64,000 nucleotides of DNA from assembly GCA_019187405.1 (NCBI GenBank), contig JABAQZ010000019.1:1-64000 (forward strand), read 5' to 3'. The position numbers were made by a program, and so were the translations under genes. Numbering within the stretch: position 1 is the stretch's first letter; every line of letters starts with the position of its first letter. The notes beneath the pieces were generated by a model. The model was not told the DNA's origin. It saw only the letters and a program-made list of their open reading frames with translations, and did not search any database. This document shows positions 43,479 to 52,642 of this stretch, piece by piece. This DNA is from Ignavibacteria bacterium. GTDB lineage: Bacteria > Bacteroidota > Ignavibacteria > Tepidaquicellales > Tepidaquicellaceae.

Positions 43479-44708
43479 ATGAAGATAAATATTTTAATTT
43501 CGATTTTATTAATTACCTCTTTCTTATCATTTACCTGCGTATATGGTTTTGCTCAATCTGAAAACAAGTTTTTACTCGGTAATGAGGTACTTTTAAAAAA
43601 TTCCTCGCATTTTATTAATGGAAAAAAGTTAGGTTTAATTGTAAATAACGGAAGTGTATTATCAGACGGCATGCACTTGATTGACAAATTATCAGCGCAA
43701 TTTAATGTTGTAAAAATTTTTACGCCTGAACATGGGTTGAGAGGTAATGATTTAAACGAAGATTATTATGACGACAAATCCGGCATTAATGTAATTTCAC
43801 TGTACGGAAGCAAAAAAAAACCTTCCCGCGAAGACCTGCTTGATACGGATATTCTGATTTATGATATACAGGATGTCGGAGCAAGATTTTATACTTACAT
43901 CAATACGCTTTTTTATTGCATGGAATCATGCTTTGAAAATGATAAACAGATTTTAGTCTGTGACAGACCTATGATTGCAAATGCAGATTATACTGACGGA
44001 TTTCTGCTTGACAAAAGCCAGTCATCTTTTGTCGGTCTTCTCGATATTCCAATTGCTTACGGCATGACCTGCGGGGAACTTGCCGGATTTATCAACGATG
44101 AATACTTTGACGGGAAATGCATGCTGAACGTTGTCAAGATGGAAAACTATTCACGAGATACTGATTATGAATCATTAAAGCTCCCGTGGATCAAACCTTC
44201 GCCAAATCTTTATTACCCTTCTTCGGCAACGACTTATGCGGGAACATGTCTATTTGAAGGAACAAATTTTTCGGAAGGCAGAGGTTCCGATAAACCGTTT
44301 GAATATGTCGGCGCTCCATACTGCGACGGTAATCTTCTTGCAAAACAAATGAATTCGCTAAATCTTGCCGGGGTAACTTTTGAGAGCATTACATTTATTC
44401 CCTCCGAAATATCAAGTCCGTCAAATCCCCCAAAATATGTTAATGAAACATGCGGCGGTGTTTACGTTAAAGTTACGGATAAAAAAATATTCGAACCAGT
44501 TAAAACCGGAATTTCACTGCTTTATGTTTTAAATAAATATTTCCCTGATTTTGAAATAAAGAAAAATAAATTTCTTGACAAACTTGCAGGGACAGAATCT
44601 CTCCGGCTCATGCTTAACGATTATACACCTTTAAATGATATCTTTGCAAGCTACAAAGATGACCTTAATAAATTTAATTCAAAAAGAGAAAAATATTTAT
44701 TGTACTGA
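43479..44708 (+). CDS. namZ: DUF1343 protein, NamZ-like exo-beta-N-acetylmuramidase
   Basis: 409 residues with a signal peptide (about 1-25). The family segments KKLGLIVNNGS, IFTPEHGLRGN, ISLYGSKKKPSREDLLDTDILIYDIQDVGARFYTYI, LVCDRPMIAN and EGTNFSEGRGSDKPFEYVGAPY are all present. DUF1343 was shown to be NamZ in Bacillus subtilis, which removes N-acetylmuramic acid from the non-reducing end of peptidoglycan pieces. It would act in the periplasm in cell-wall recycling. No other recycling genes are adjacent. Confidence 0.9.
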   Translation: MKINILISILLITSFLSFTCVYGFAQSENKFLLGNEVLLKNSSHFINGKKLGLIVNNGSVLSDGMHLIDKLSAQFNVVKIFTPEHGLRGNDLNEDYYDDKSGINVISLYGSKKKPSREDLLDTDILIYDIQDVGARFYTYINTLFYCMESCFENDKQILVCDRPMIANADYTDGFLLDKSQSSFVGLLDIPIAYGMTCGELAGFINDEYFDGKCMLNVVKMENYSRDTDYESLKLPWIKPSPNLYYPSSATTYAGTCLFEGTNFSEGRGSDKPFEYVGAPYCDGNLLAKQMNSLNLAGVTFESITFIPSEISSPSNPPKYVNETCGGVYVKVTDKKIFEPVKTGISLLYVLNKYFPDFEIKKNKFLDKLAGTESLRLMLNDYTPLNDIFASYKDDLNKFNSKREKYLLY

Positions 44709-45480
44709 CTTGTCAGATATTTCATTCTGCCGAGTATCATGGAGTTTGATTAAATTTTTAGTAACAGCGCCGCTTCAGCTGCCGATTAGACATCTTTCTT
44801 AACTGGCATTATTTTTCAGAGAATATTTCAGTGTTCATATTTCCGGAATTGAATTTTACGTTAGACTTTTGATTATCATTTTTCATAACATTTTCTTTCA
44901 GTATTGAAGATTCAAGCCCGGTATTATTTAAAACAAATTATCGATATTTTTCTGCATTTTGTATTTTCACATGTTAACAAAAAATAAGCTTGAATCCTTT
45001 TTTGGCGTCCTTCCAAAAATTTTGAAGTAGTAATGACAAACTAAAGTTTTTGTTTGTAATTTATTTGAAAAATAAATTCAACTTAAAGCCTCCCTCTTGA
45101 AGACTGTCCAACAACCAATAATGTAATGAATATTCTATCGCAGCGCAGGTTATCAGCCTGCGGTATTTTGAATAATAATTCAACTTTACTGATCGAGGAT
45201 ATAACATATTTGAAGTTTTCGGACAGTCTCTTGATCGAGGTTGTTTGAAGGTCAAAGATATTTTATTGACAATCTTTTCTTAAATAAAAGTTTTTATTGA
45301 ATTGAAAAATGTTTTGGATACTAATGACTTTTTTCCGAAAAGCCAAACGCAATTACTTTCCAAATACCGCTTGTCGTTCCTATTTTCAAGGCGGTTTTGA
45401 CTTTTAAATCTTTCATGTGAAATTAACTTTCTATAATCTTTTTATATGAATATTTTGAATTAATATAAACAATCATTATT
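44709..45480. other. Intergenic region, 772 bp, no gene; holds a MITE-like element
   Basis: No ORF with coding character is seen on either strand and no terminator or RNA gene is recognised. Its only clear structure is the 129-bp inverted-ended element at 45096-45234. The rest is AT-rich with no motif I can name. Confidence 0.55.
45096..45234. mobile_element. MITE-like element with terminal inverted repeats and 5-bp target duplication
   Basis: The inverted ends AGACTGTCC (45101-45109) and GGACAGTCT (45221-45229) bound 129 bases. Directly outside each end is the same 5-bp word CTTGA (45096-45100 and 45230-45234), as left by a transposition event. Inside is a second inverted pair (CGCAGG, 7 bases, CCTGCG). 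No coding capacity. No parent insertion sequence is visible in the window. Confidence 0.5.
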
Positions 45481-46905
45481 TTGGTATTTAAGAAAACAAA
45501 AATCATCTGCACAATCGGTCCGTCTGTCGGCACAAAGAAAAAAATATTCGAACTTATCGATGCAGGAATGGATTCAGCCAGACTAAATTTCTCACACGGG
45601 ACTCATCAGATTCACAAAGAGTACATCAAGATAATCCGTGATACTGCACAGGCAAAAGGAAAGATAATTCCGATAATTCAGGATCTTTCAGGACCGAAAA
45701 TCAGAGTCGGTAAGCTGAAAAACGGTAAAATAAATCTTGTAAAAAATAATACGATTAAAATTACTTCAAAAAACATAACGGGAAATGAAAATGTCATTTC
45801 AAGCAATTATAAACATCTTTCCCGTGACCTGAAATTAAACGATTCGGTATTGCTTGATGACGGCAATTTTAGATTAAAAGTTGTTTCCATTGGCAAAGAT
45901 AAAGATTTCGTCGAATGCCTTATAATTGAAGGTGGAATTTTAAAAGAAAGTAAGGGCATGAATCTTCCTGATACAAGACTAAATCTTCCTTCATTGACAG
46001 ATAAAGATTTAGCTGATCTAGATTTCGGGATCAAAAACGGAATAGATTTTGTGGCAATGAGTTTTGTAAGAACTGCAGACGATATTCTTAATCTGAAAAA
46101 GATCTTGAGAAAGAGAAAGTTCGACATCCCGGTAATTTCTAAAATCGAAAGACCTGAAGCCATTCATAACATTGATTCAATCATTGAAGCATCCGATTTT
46201 ATTATGGTTGCTCGCGGCGACCTCGGTGTTGAAATTTCATCCGAAGATGTTCCTCTGCTTCAAAAGAGAATCATTAAAAAATGCAATGATGCCATTAAGC
46301 CAGTTATTACTGCAACTCAGATGCTTGAATCGATGATCGAGAAACCGGTACCGACGCGTGCGGAAGCATCGGATATTGCCAATGCCATTCTTGACGGTAC
46401 GGACTGCGTTATGCTTTCGGCGGAAACTTCAACAGGAAATTATCCCGTGAAAGCCGTTGAAATGATGAACAAGATAATTACGAAAACCGAGACCATAAAA
46501 AAAACTACTTATTTCAAAGATTTATTTGTCGAAGATTCTCCGGAAAACACTCTCCATACAATTTGCAATTCAGCCGCTGAAATTGCAACACGATTAAAAG
46601 CTAAAGCAATTATTACAATTACTCATACAGGAAAATCTCCGCTGTTGCTCTCAAATCACCGACCATCTGCAATGATAATTTCTGCAACTTATGACGAAAG
46701 CATTATTAAAAAATGCAAGCTTATTTGGGGAATCGAATCTTTATTGATAACTAAATCCGGTAATATTAATGAAACTGCCAAGCTGATAAAACAAAAAATT
46801 CTGGATCATAAAATATTAAAACCAAAAACCCGGATTGTAATAATTGCTGCGCTGCCGTTTTCAGATTCAGAATCTGCAAATATGATTCAGGTTTCTCATG
46901 TATGA
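45481..46905 (+). CDS. pyk: Pyruvate kinase
   Basis: 474 residues from a TTG start at 45481 (VFKKTKIICTIGPS, the usual N-terminus). Catalytic segments: RLNFSHG, ISKIERPEAIHNID, MVARGDLGVEI and the ATQMLESMIEKPVPTRAEASD segment. It makes pyruvate and ATP from phosphoenolpyruvate and ADP in the last step of glycolysis. The C-terminal regulatory domain (about 355-474) is present. It overlaps ypdA by 8 bases. Confidence 0.95.
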   Translation: MVFKKTKIICTIGPSVGTKKKIFELIDAGMDSARLNFSHGTHQIHKEYIKIIRDTAQAKGKIIPIIQDLSGPKIRVGKLKNGKINLVKNNTIKITSKNITGNENVISSNYKHLSRDLKLNDSVLLDDGNFRLKVVSIGKDKDFVECLIIEGGILKESKGMNLPDTRLNLPSLTDKDLADLDFGIKNGIDFVAMSFVRTADDILNLKKILRKRKFDIPVISKIERPEAIHNIDSIIEASDFIMVARGDLGVEISSEDVPLLQKRIIKKCNDAIKPVITATQMLESMIEKPVPTRAEASDIANAILDGTDCVMLSAETSTGNYPVKAVEMMNKIITKTETIKKTTYFKDLFVEDSPENTLHTICNSAAEIATRLKAKAIITITHTGKSPLLLSNHRPSAMIISATYDESIIKKCKLIWGIESLLITKSGNINETAKLIKQKILDHKILKPKTRIVIIAALPFSDSESANMIQVSHV

Positions 46906-47893
46906 TATGAATAAAGAAAAAATCCTCGACTTAATTATAATAGGTGCAGGTCCTATTGGTCTTGCATGCGGAATAGAAGCATCCGGTAATTCTCTCGAGT
47001 ATCTCATTATTGAAAAAGGATGTCTTGTTAATTCTATTTTTCATTATCCCACAAACATGACATTTTTTTCGACATCGGATAAAATTGAAATTGGCGGAAT
47101 TCCATTTGTTTCCCACGGCATCAAGCCAACTCGAAGAGAAGCTCTTGAATATTACAGAAGAGTCTGCGATTCATATAAACTAAATGTAAATACCTATGAA
47201 ATCGTTTCGGGAATTATTAAATCAAAGAATATCTTCAAAGTAACAACCGATAAAAGAGTTTACAGAGCAAGAAAAATTATAGTGGCAACCGGATATTATG
47301 ACAATCCTAATTTAATCGGAGTTCCCGGAGAAAATCTCTCAAAAGTAAAGCATTACTTTGACGAACCTCATCCGTATGCTTATCATAATACTGCAGTCGT
47401 AGGTGCGGGAAATTCAGCAATTGATGTTGCTCTTGAATTATTCAGGATCGGCGCTGATGTAACTATGATTATCAGAGAACCCGAAATTAAGTCATCAATA
47501 AAATATTGGGTAAAACCCGATATTGAAAACAGGATTAAGGAGGGTTCCATTAAAGCATTCTTTAACTCTGAAATTATTGAAATCAAAAAAAGTAAAATTA
47601 AAATAAAAACACCCTCCGGTATTATAGAATTAAAAAATGATTTTGTATTTCTTATGACGGGTTATCATCCCGATTTTAAATTTCTCAAAAAGATTAAAAT
47701 AGGAATTGATAAAAACAATGTGCCTGTTTATGACAGAAAAACTTTTGAATCAAACATAAAAGGAGTTTATCTTGCAGGTGTGATCTGCGGAGGTAAAAAT
47801 ACGGATAAATTTTTCATTGAGAATTCGATCGGCCATTCAAAAACAATAGTAAAGCAGATTGTATCACAACTTAAAGATCATTCAAGCCTTTGA
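46898..47893 (+). CDS. ypdA: YpdA family putative bacillithiol disulphide reductase
   Basis: 331 residues. FAD-binding GAGPIGLACGIEA near the N-terminus and an NAD(P)-binding VVGAGNSAIDVALELFR in the middle, as in two-domain flavin reductases. HYPTNMTFFSTSDKIEIGGIPF is the specific YpdA segment. It recycles oxidised bacillithiol with NADPH and thus fits with bshC at 10262. It is translated with pyk by an 8-base overlap, and its 3' end overlaps the end of the convergent CNB gene by 16 bases. A second ATG at 46907 is equally possible. Confidence 0.9.
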   Translation: MYDMNKEKILDLIIIGAGPIGLACGIEASGNSLEYLIIEKGCLVNSIFHYPTNMTFFSTSDKIEIGGIPFVSHGIKPTRREALEYYRRVCDSYKLNVNTYEIVSGIIKSKNIFKVTTDKRVYRARKIIVATGYYDNPNLIGVPGENLSKVKHYFDEPHPYAYHNTAVVGAGNSAIDVALELFRIGADVTMIIREPEIKSSIKYWVKPDIENRIKEGSIKAFFNSEIIEIKKSKIKIKTPSGIIELKNDFVFLMTGYHPDFKFLKKIKIGIDKNNVPVYDRKTFESNIKGVYLAGVICGGKNTDKFFIENSIGHSKTIVKQIVSQLKDHSSL

Positions 47894-48282
47894 ATCCTGT
47901 TGCTCAGGTATTTTAATACCCAAAGATTAAATTCATCATTCTTTGAAGTAACATTATATAGCTCATTTTTATCTACTGCAAAAGTGTTGGTATCCTTGAT
48001 TACGACAGCAGAATTATAATGCTTCTTTGTGGTTAATGCATCGCAGAATCCGATAATGTCGCCCGCATGCACTGTCGTTATGAGTTCGGTCTCTTCTTTA
48101 TTTTTTCTTTTGCATAAATTCACTTCTCCGGACAATAAAAAGTAAATGTCTTTTACATCATCATTCTCCGAAAAAATTATATCGCCGCTTTTGAATGACA
48201 AAAATTCTTTCTGTGTAAATTTATCCAGAAGAGATTCAAAATTAAAATCCTTCAGGAATGAATTTGTATATTTTTCAAACAT
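47878..48282 (-). CDS. Stand-alone cyclic-nucleotide-binding-fold (Crp-type) protein without HTH
   Basis: 134 residues. The sensor barrel of Crp/Fnr proteins is present (FLSFKSGDIIFSENDDVKDIYFLLSGEVNLC and TTVHAGDIIGFCDALTT), and the protein stops after the dimerisation helix start. There is no DNA-binding helix-turn-helix. It lacks the R-x-S-A cAMP pocket signature, so the ligand is unknown. It lies 11 bases after the Crp/Fnr regulator as the last gene of the cco run, which suggests a partner or competitor of that regulator. Convergent overlap with ypdA (16 bases). Confidence 0.75.
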   Translation of the reverse strand: MFEKYTNSFLKDFNFESLLDKFTQKEFLSFKSGDIIFSENDDVKDIYFLLSGEVNLCKRKNKEETELITTVHAGDIIGFCDALTTKKHYNSAVVIKDTNTFAVDKNELYNVTSKNDEFNLWVLKYLSNRIQRLE

Positions 48283-48293
48283 TTTTTTTAGTA

Positions 48294-49001
48294 CTAATCA
48301 TACAGATTAGCAAGTTTAGTTAATGACTCGGGTTTTAGTATTTTTATTTTTTTGCCGTCAATATCTATAATACCTTCTTTTCTCAAATCGGAAAGCAGTC
48401 TGATAGTAGTTTCGGTTGCAGTTCCTACAATATTTGCAATCTCCTCTCTTGTTATTGTGATGTTCAATGAAGGATCATCTTCAGCGAAGCCGTAATATTC
48501 CTTTAACATAAGTAAAACTTCGGCAAGCCGTTCAAGAACCGGCTTCTGAGCAAGTATCGTAATTTTATTTACAGCTTCTCTCAAATCGACTGCCAAGAGT
48601 TTCATTATTCTTTGAGTGATATCAGCATTATTTTGCAGAAACCCAAAGAATACATTTCTCGGTATCAGACATATTTTGGAATCCTCTATCACAGCAGCCG
48701 TAGCAGTATACGCTTCGCCGCTAATTAATGCCCTGTAACCAATAATATCTCCGTCTTTCGCCAACCTAATAATCTGATCTTTGCCTTCAAAACCGCTCTG
48801 CGATATTTTTACTTTGCCGCTGTTAATGCAAAACAATCCAATGGGAAAACTTCCTTCCGTAAATATCACTTGCCCTTTCATGTAATAATTGCAATGCTTC
48901 TGAAGCGAAAGCATTTCAAGCTCTTCCTTTGAAAGCATGCTGAATATCGAGTCCAGTCTTGCTTTACATGTCTCGCACATGGGTAATTGAATTTTCTTCA
49001 T
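48294..49001 (-). CDS. Crp/Fnr family transcriptional regulator
   Basis: About 235 residues from ATG 49001 (the upstream TTG at 49031 is less likely). Sensor domain with KGQVIFTEGSFPIGLFCINSGKVKIS, dimerisation helix, then the HTH ITREEIANIVGTATETTIRLLSDLRKEG. In the recognition helix the Glu and Arg that read the TGA core are kept, whereas Fnr Ser212 is Ile. C9, C12 and C111 line up with Fnr C20, C23 and C122; the position of Fnr C29 is Ser18, and C37 may substitute. This hints at, but does not prove, an Fe-S sensor. Tenth gene of the cco run. Confidence 0.88.
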   Translation of the reverse strand: MKKIQLPMCETCKARLDSIFSMLSKEELEMLSLQKHCNYYMKGQVIFTEGSFPIGLFCINSGKVKISQSGFEGKDQIIRLAKDGDIIGYRALISGEAYTATAAVIEDSKICLIPRNVFFGFLQNNADITQRIMKLLAVDLREAVNKITILAQKPVLERLAEVLLMLKEYYGFAEDDPSLNITITREEIANIVGTATETTIRLLSDLRKEGIIDIDGKKIKILKPESLTKLANLYD

Positions 49002-49094
49002 CTTCTGGTTTGAATTTTGGATTCTATTCAAAATTAGCTCAATCAGTTTTTAATAACAATTCAAATGGAAGCGGCTTTTGCGGACAATTTCTTT

Positions 49095-49799
49095 TTAATT
49101 GCAGATTATCCCCTCGTTAGCTTTGACTGTTTCGCTCAACTTCGGGCTTATATATGGAATACCAAGATTCAGCCCCCTTAGTATGAAAAGTATTGCAAGT
49201 ATTATCGTAAATACGGGTATCAGTTTCCTGACTTTTAGTATTTCAAAATTTATCCTCCTGCCTAACAGCGATACGCTCATCATTAATGGAAATGTTCCCA
49301 GTCCGAACAGCAACATAAATAAAATTCCGCTGACTAAATTTCCGGATAACAAAGCTCCCGATAATGCAAGATATACTAGTCCGCATGGAAGAAACCCGTT
49401 TAATATGCCTGTTAAGAAAAATGCCGCACCGGAATTCTTTCCTAAATAATATCCGAATAGAGTCTTAAATCTAAAATATAATCTTCCTAAATACCGGTTT
49501 TTTATCATCAAAGAAAACGGATCATGTGAAATGAATAATCCGGCGATTATTATCGTCCCTGTTAATATGGAGACTGTCTGCTGAAGACCTGACATCTTTA
49601 TTCTGTCTCCAAGCAATCCGAATATTGCGCCAAGTAATAAGTAGGTTGTTAATCTTCCGGAGTTGTATAATATTCTTTTAAAAATGAATTTCATTTTATC
49701 CTTGTCTTGCCCGGAAAGCGCTAAGGCAATCGGACCGCACATTCCCGCGCAATGCAGACTGCCTGTCATTCCAAGTACTAATCCTGCCAAGATTTCCAT
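49095..49799 (-). CDS. SafE/TauE-like membrane protein of the cco cluster
   Basis: 234 residues with six or more membrane helices. The N-terminus GMTGSLHCAGMCGPIALAL, with its two Cys, is typical of the UreH-like/DsbD-related proteins found next to cbb3 oxidase genes. Their role is thought to be metal or redox handling in oxidase assembly, but is not well defined. The start overlaps the ccoH stop by one base (TAATG at 49799). A 93-base gap separates it from the regulator gene. Confidence 0.82.
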   Translation of the reverse strand: MEILAGLVLGMTGSLHCAGMCGPIALALSGQDKDKMKFIFKRILYNSGRLTTYLLLGAIFGLLGDRIKMSGLQQTVSILTGTIIIAGLFISHDPFSLMIKNRYLGRLYFRFKTLFGYYLGKNSGAAFFLTGILNGFLPCGLVYLALSGALLSGNLVSGILFMLLFGLGTFPLMMSVSLLGRRINFEILKVRKLIPVFTIILAILFILRGLNLGIPYISPKLSETVKANEGIICN

Positions 49800-50236
49800 T
49801 ATTCCAAAAAGATCCTTTCTTCGATAAAATATTTTTCGGAATTATAAATCAGATTAAGTCTTAACTTCCACAATCCTCTGTTCATGTTTTCAGTATTAAT
49901 TTTCTGCATGCCTCCATTGGTGAAATTAATTCTTTCGGTAAAATCCTTGTCTTCATCGTTTGTTCTGTAAAAATAAATTTCACCGGATAAATTTCCTGCT
50001 AATTTCGAATCTTCAACCTCAATTATTATATCTTTCACTTCCAATCTAATTTTAATTTTTTCTTTAAGGAATATAGATCGCTTCAGCATGTCAATCTCAT
50101 TCTGATACTTAATCTCTTTTTCATAATAATTTTCCGCAACAAGATCGGTATCATTTTTCATTGAAACTGCTACCATCACTGCTACCCCAGCAGCAAATAT
50201 TATAAAAGATATTATTATTTTTATTCCCCAGCTCAT
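49799..50236 (-). CDS. ccoH: FixH/CcoH family cbb3 oxidase assembly protein
   Basis: 145 residues, one N-terminal membrane helix (about 5-27) followed by the family stretch ENYYEKEIKYQNEID and a small periplasmic beta domain. FixH/CcoH is needed for stable assembly of cbb3 oxidase. The gene is one base after ccoG and overlaps the SafE-type gene, so all three are probably coupled. Confidence 0.88.
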   Translation of the reverse strand: MSWGIKIIISFIIFAAGVAVMVAVSMKNDTDLVAENYYEKEIKYQNEIDMLKRSIFLKEKIKIRLEVKDIIIEVEDSKLAGNLSGEIYFYRTNDEDKDFTERINFTNGGMQKINTENMNRGLWKLRLNLIYNSEKYFIEERIFLE

Positions 50237-50237
50237 G

Positions 50238-51659
50238 TTATTCCTGCTTCCTGCTTTGCGGTCCTAAGAAAGAAGATTCAATGCTGCCAATGTTTTCATT
50301 ACCCGAAACAGCGTCTATTTTTACCGGAGTATTTGTCATTTTTATGTTTTTTTTCGATAAAATCAAAAGCATGCTTCCTTCATAAATCTCCAGCGGCTTT
50401 AATGTTATTGCCTGCCCGATCAATTTAATTTCTCCCTCCATGTTTGAAAGTCTGAATTCAACAGGCATTTCTTTGAATGTCTTATTTACAATTTTGATGT
50501 TGTATAAATTACTCACTTTATCTTCAGGCATTTCCTGATAAAGCATTCCGGGTGTCCTTAGTACGCTGATGTCAATATCTTTTCTTAAAGCAAACAATAC
50601 GGATATAACGGCGATTAGTATTAATAAAACAGTTGAATATCCGATAATTCTCGGAGTAATTTTAAGTCTGCTCTTATTGAGGATTGCCTCCATCGAATCA
50701 TATCTTATAAGTCCCCTGTCTCTGTTAATTTTGTCCATTACGTCGTCGCATGCATCTATACAGGCAGTGCAGTTTACACACTCAAGCTGCGTACCGTTTC
50801 TAATGTCTATTCCCGTTGGACACACGGCAACGCAGAGTTTGCAGTCAATGCAGTCGCCAAGATTTAATGATTTTTTATCCTTTGCTTTGCCTCTCGGCTC
50901 TCCCCTGACAGAGTCATAAGCTATTACAATAGAATTCTTATCTAGTAAAACGCTCTGAAGCCTTCCATAAGGACAAACAAGTGTACATGCCTGCTCCCTG
51001 AACCATGCAAAAATAAAATAAAATATTCCCGTAAATATCAAAATTGAAATAAAACCTGTAAGATGCTGTGATACAGGTTCATTTATTATCTTCCATAACT
51101 CATCAATCCCTATTATGTATGACAAAAATATGTTTGATATAACAAACGATAGTCCGAAAAAAACTATATACTTCAGAGTTTTTTTAAAAATCTTTTCAGC
51201 ATTCCATTCTGATTTTTCCAATGCAATCTGTCTCAGATAATCGCCCTCGATCAAATATTCTATTTTTCTGAAAACCATTTCCAGAAAAATCGTCTGCGGG
51301 CAAAACCATCCGCAAAATATTCTTCCATATACTGCCGTAACCAAAAATAATGAAACAAACAACGCTATCATTACAAGTCCAAACAAATAAAAATCCTGCG
51401 GTACAAATAAGATGCCAAATATTATGAATTTCCTTTCCAGTATGTTTAAAAGCATGAAAGGATGTCCGTCGATTTTTATGAAAGGCAGTCCGAATAATAC
51501 GGCAAGCAGAAATATACTGAATATATTTCTCGCAGTATAAAATCTTCCTTTTGGTTTTTTCGGGTAAATCCATTTTCTCTTTCCATCACTCTTGACTATT
51601 GAAATCGTATTCCTGAATTCTTCCTCTGCTATTTTCTCTTTAACCTCTTCTTTCTGCAT
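50238..51659 (-). CDS. ccoG: Cytochrome c oxidase accessory protein CcoG (FixG/RdxA)
   Basis: 473 residues. About five membrane helices, the segments YGRIFCGWFCPQTIFLEMVFRKIEY and CTLVCPYGRLQSVLLD, and a double 4Fe-4S cluster site CIDCKLCVAVCP with CVNCTACIDAC (about 265-300). A C-terminal Ig-like periplasmic domain ends the protein. CcoG acts in copper delivery to the oxidase, reducing Cu(II) through its Fe-S clusters. It starts 4 bases after ccoP. Confidence 0.93.
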   Translation of the reverse strand: MQKEEVKEKIAEEEFRNTISIVKSDGKRKWIYPKKPKGRFYTARNIFSIFLLAVLFGLPFIKIDGHPFMLLNILERKFIIFGILFVPQDFYLFGLVMIALFVSLFLVTAVYGRIFCGWFCPQTIFLEMVFRKIEYLIEGDYLRQIALEKSEWNAEKIFKKTLKYIVFFGLSFVISNIFLSYIIGIDELWKIINEPVSQHLTGFISILIFTGIFYFIFAWFREQACTLVCPYGRLQSVLLDKNSIVIAYDSVRGEPRGKAKDKKSLNLGDCIDCKLCVAVCPTGIDIRNGTQLECVNCTACIDACDDVMDKINRDRGLIRYDSMEAILNKSRLKITPRIIGYSTVLLILIAVISVLFALRKDIDISVLRTPGMLYQEMPEDKVSNLYNIKIVNKTFKEMPVEFRLSNMEGEIKLIGQAITLKPLEIYEGSMLLILSKKNIKMTNTPVKIDAVSGNENIGSIESSFLGPQSRKQE

Positions 51660-51663
51660 AAGA

Positions 51664-52629
51664 TCATTGATTCTTCTTTGATGTGTTTCCGTTTAAAGAA
51701 TCCTTAACCGATTTGTTAGTTGCTGCAGTATCTTTTGTCGATTTTATTGTATCTGATTTGGATTTTGTCGTATCCTGATTTTCGATGTATCTATCTCCTT
51801 CGGGCGGTTTTCCGTTTAGCGGCTTCGTACCTTGCAAGCTCAAAACATAGCTCGACACCTGTTGAATCATTTTCGGATTAAACTGATTCATCCACGATAT
51901 CATTCCTTTTGCCGGTACGCCGTATTTTATTGTTTTAAAAACATTTTTAATTCCGCCGCCGTGTATCCAAAACTCGTCAGTAAGATTAGGTCCGACAGTC
52001 CCTCCGCCGTTGTCGCCGTGACATGGGACACAGTTTGTGGAGTATATCTGCTTACCTGAATTCAACGATTCAGCATCTGATAAAAGCTCGACGGTAGTTT
52101 CATTTATAAATGCGCCTGTTCTTATCAGATCTTCCCTCTGAATTTCCGCAGCTCTTACTTCATCTGCATATTCCTGCAACGGAAGTTTGCCAATTTTCAG
52201 TACATGATAATTTATTAGATAAATTACTGCTATAACAATAGTACCGTAAAAAAGCAAATTAAACCACGGAGGTACATTATTGTCGAGCTCCTTTATGCCG
52301 TCATAATCTTCGTCAATAATAAGACTTTGCTCTGCCTCAGCAGGTTTTAATCCCGAAAGTTTGCCGAATAAAATTCCCAGCACAGATTTCTTCATGGCAG
52401 CTTTTGAGTCTGCAGTTTCTGATTCTGATTTTTGCTCTCTGAAAAGAGGAATGAATATTACATTTAAAAGGAGAATGAATAACACAAAAAGAATAATATA
52501 ATATACTTTCATATTCATTTCGCCTTCGGCGGGAACGCTTTGTGCCTGCGCCGCTGCAGTATTTGCAATTATAAGTAAAGCAATTAATACAGCTGAAATT
52601 TTCATGATAAATTTTGAATTATTTTTCAT
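51664..52629 (-). CDS. ccoP: cbb3-type cytochrome c oxidase subunit CcoP (mono-haem)
   Basis: 321 residues. Two hydrophobic segments lie near the N-terminus (about 7-27, 39-63) and the conserved NVPPWFNLLFYGTIVIAVIYL membrane helix at about 118-142. Only one haem c motif is present, CVPCH (about 202-206), with the segment GPNLTDEFWIHGG and the distal Met in the KGMISWMNQ segment. Classical CcoP has two haems, so this is a mono-haem form with an extra N-terminal membrane part. The Lys/Ser/Thr-rich tail (from about 275) is low complexity. It passes electrons to CcoO. Confidence 0.9.
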   Translation of the reverse strand: MKNNSKFIMKISAVLIALLIIANTAAAQAQSVPAEGEMNMKVYYIILFVLFILLLNVIFIPLFREQKSESETADSKAAMKKSVLGILFGKLSGLKPAEAEQSLIIDEDYDGIKELDNNVPPWFNLLFYGTIVIAVIYLINYHVLKIGKLPLQEYADEVRAAEIQREDLIRTGAFINETTVELLSDAESLNSGKQIYSTNCVPCHGDNGGGTVGPNLTDEFWIHGGGIKNVFKTIKYGVPAKGMISWMNQFNPKMIQQVSSYVLSLQGTKPLNGKPPEGDRYIENQDTTKSKSDTIKSTKDTAATNKSVKDSLNGNTSKKNQ

Positions 52630-52642
52630 TATTTCTTTTAAT

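Noticed and set aside
45061-45255. 64-codon minus-strand frame across the MITE-like element
   Set aside because: No known domain, covers non-coding inverted ends and has no start signal.
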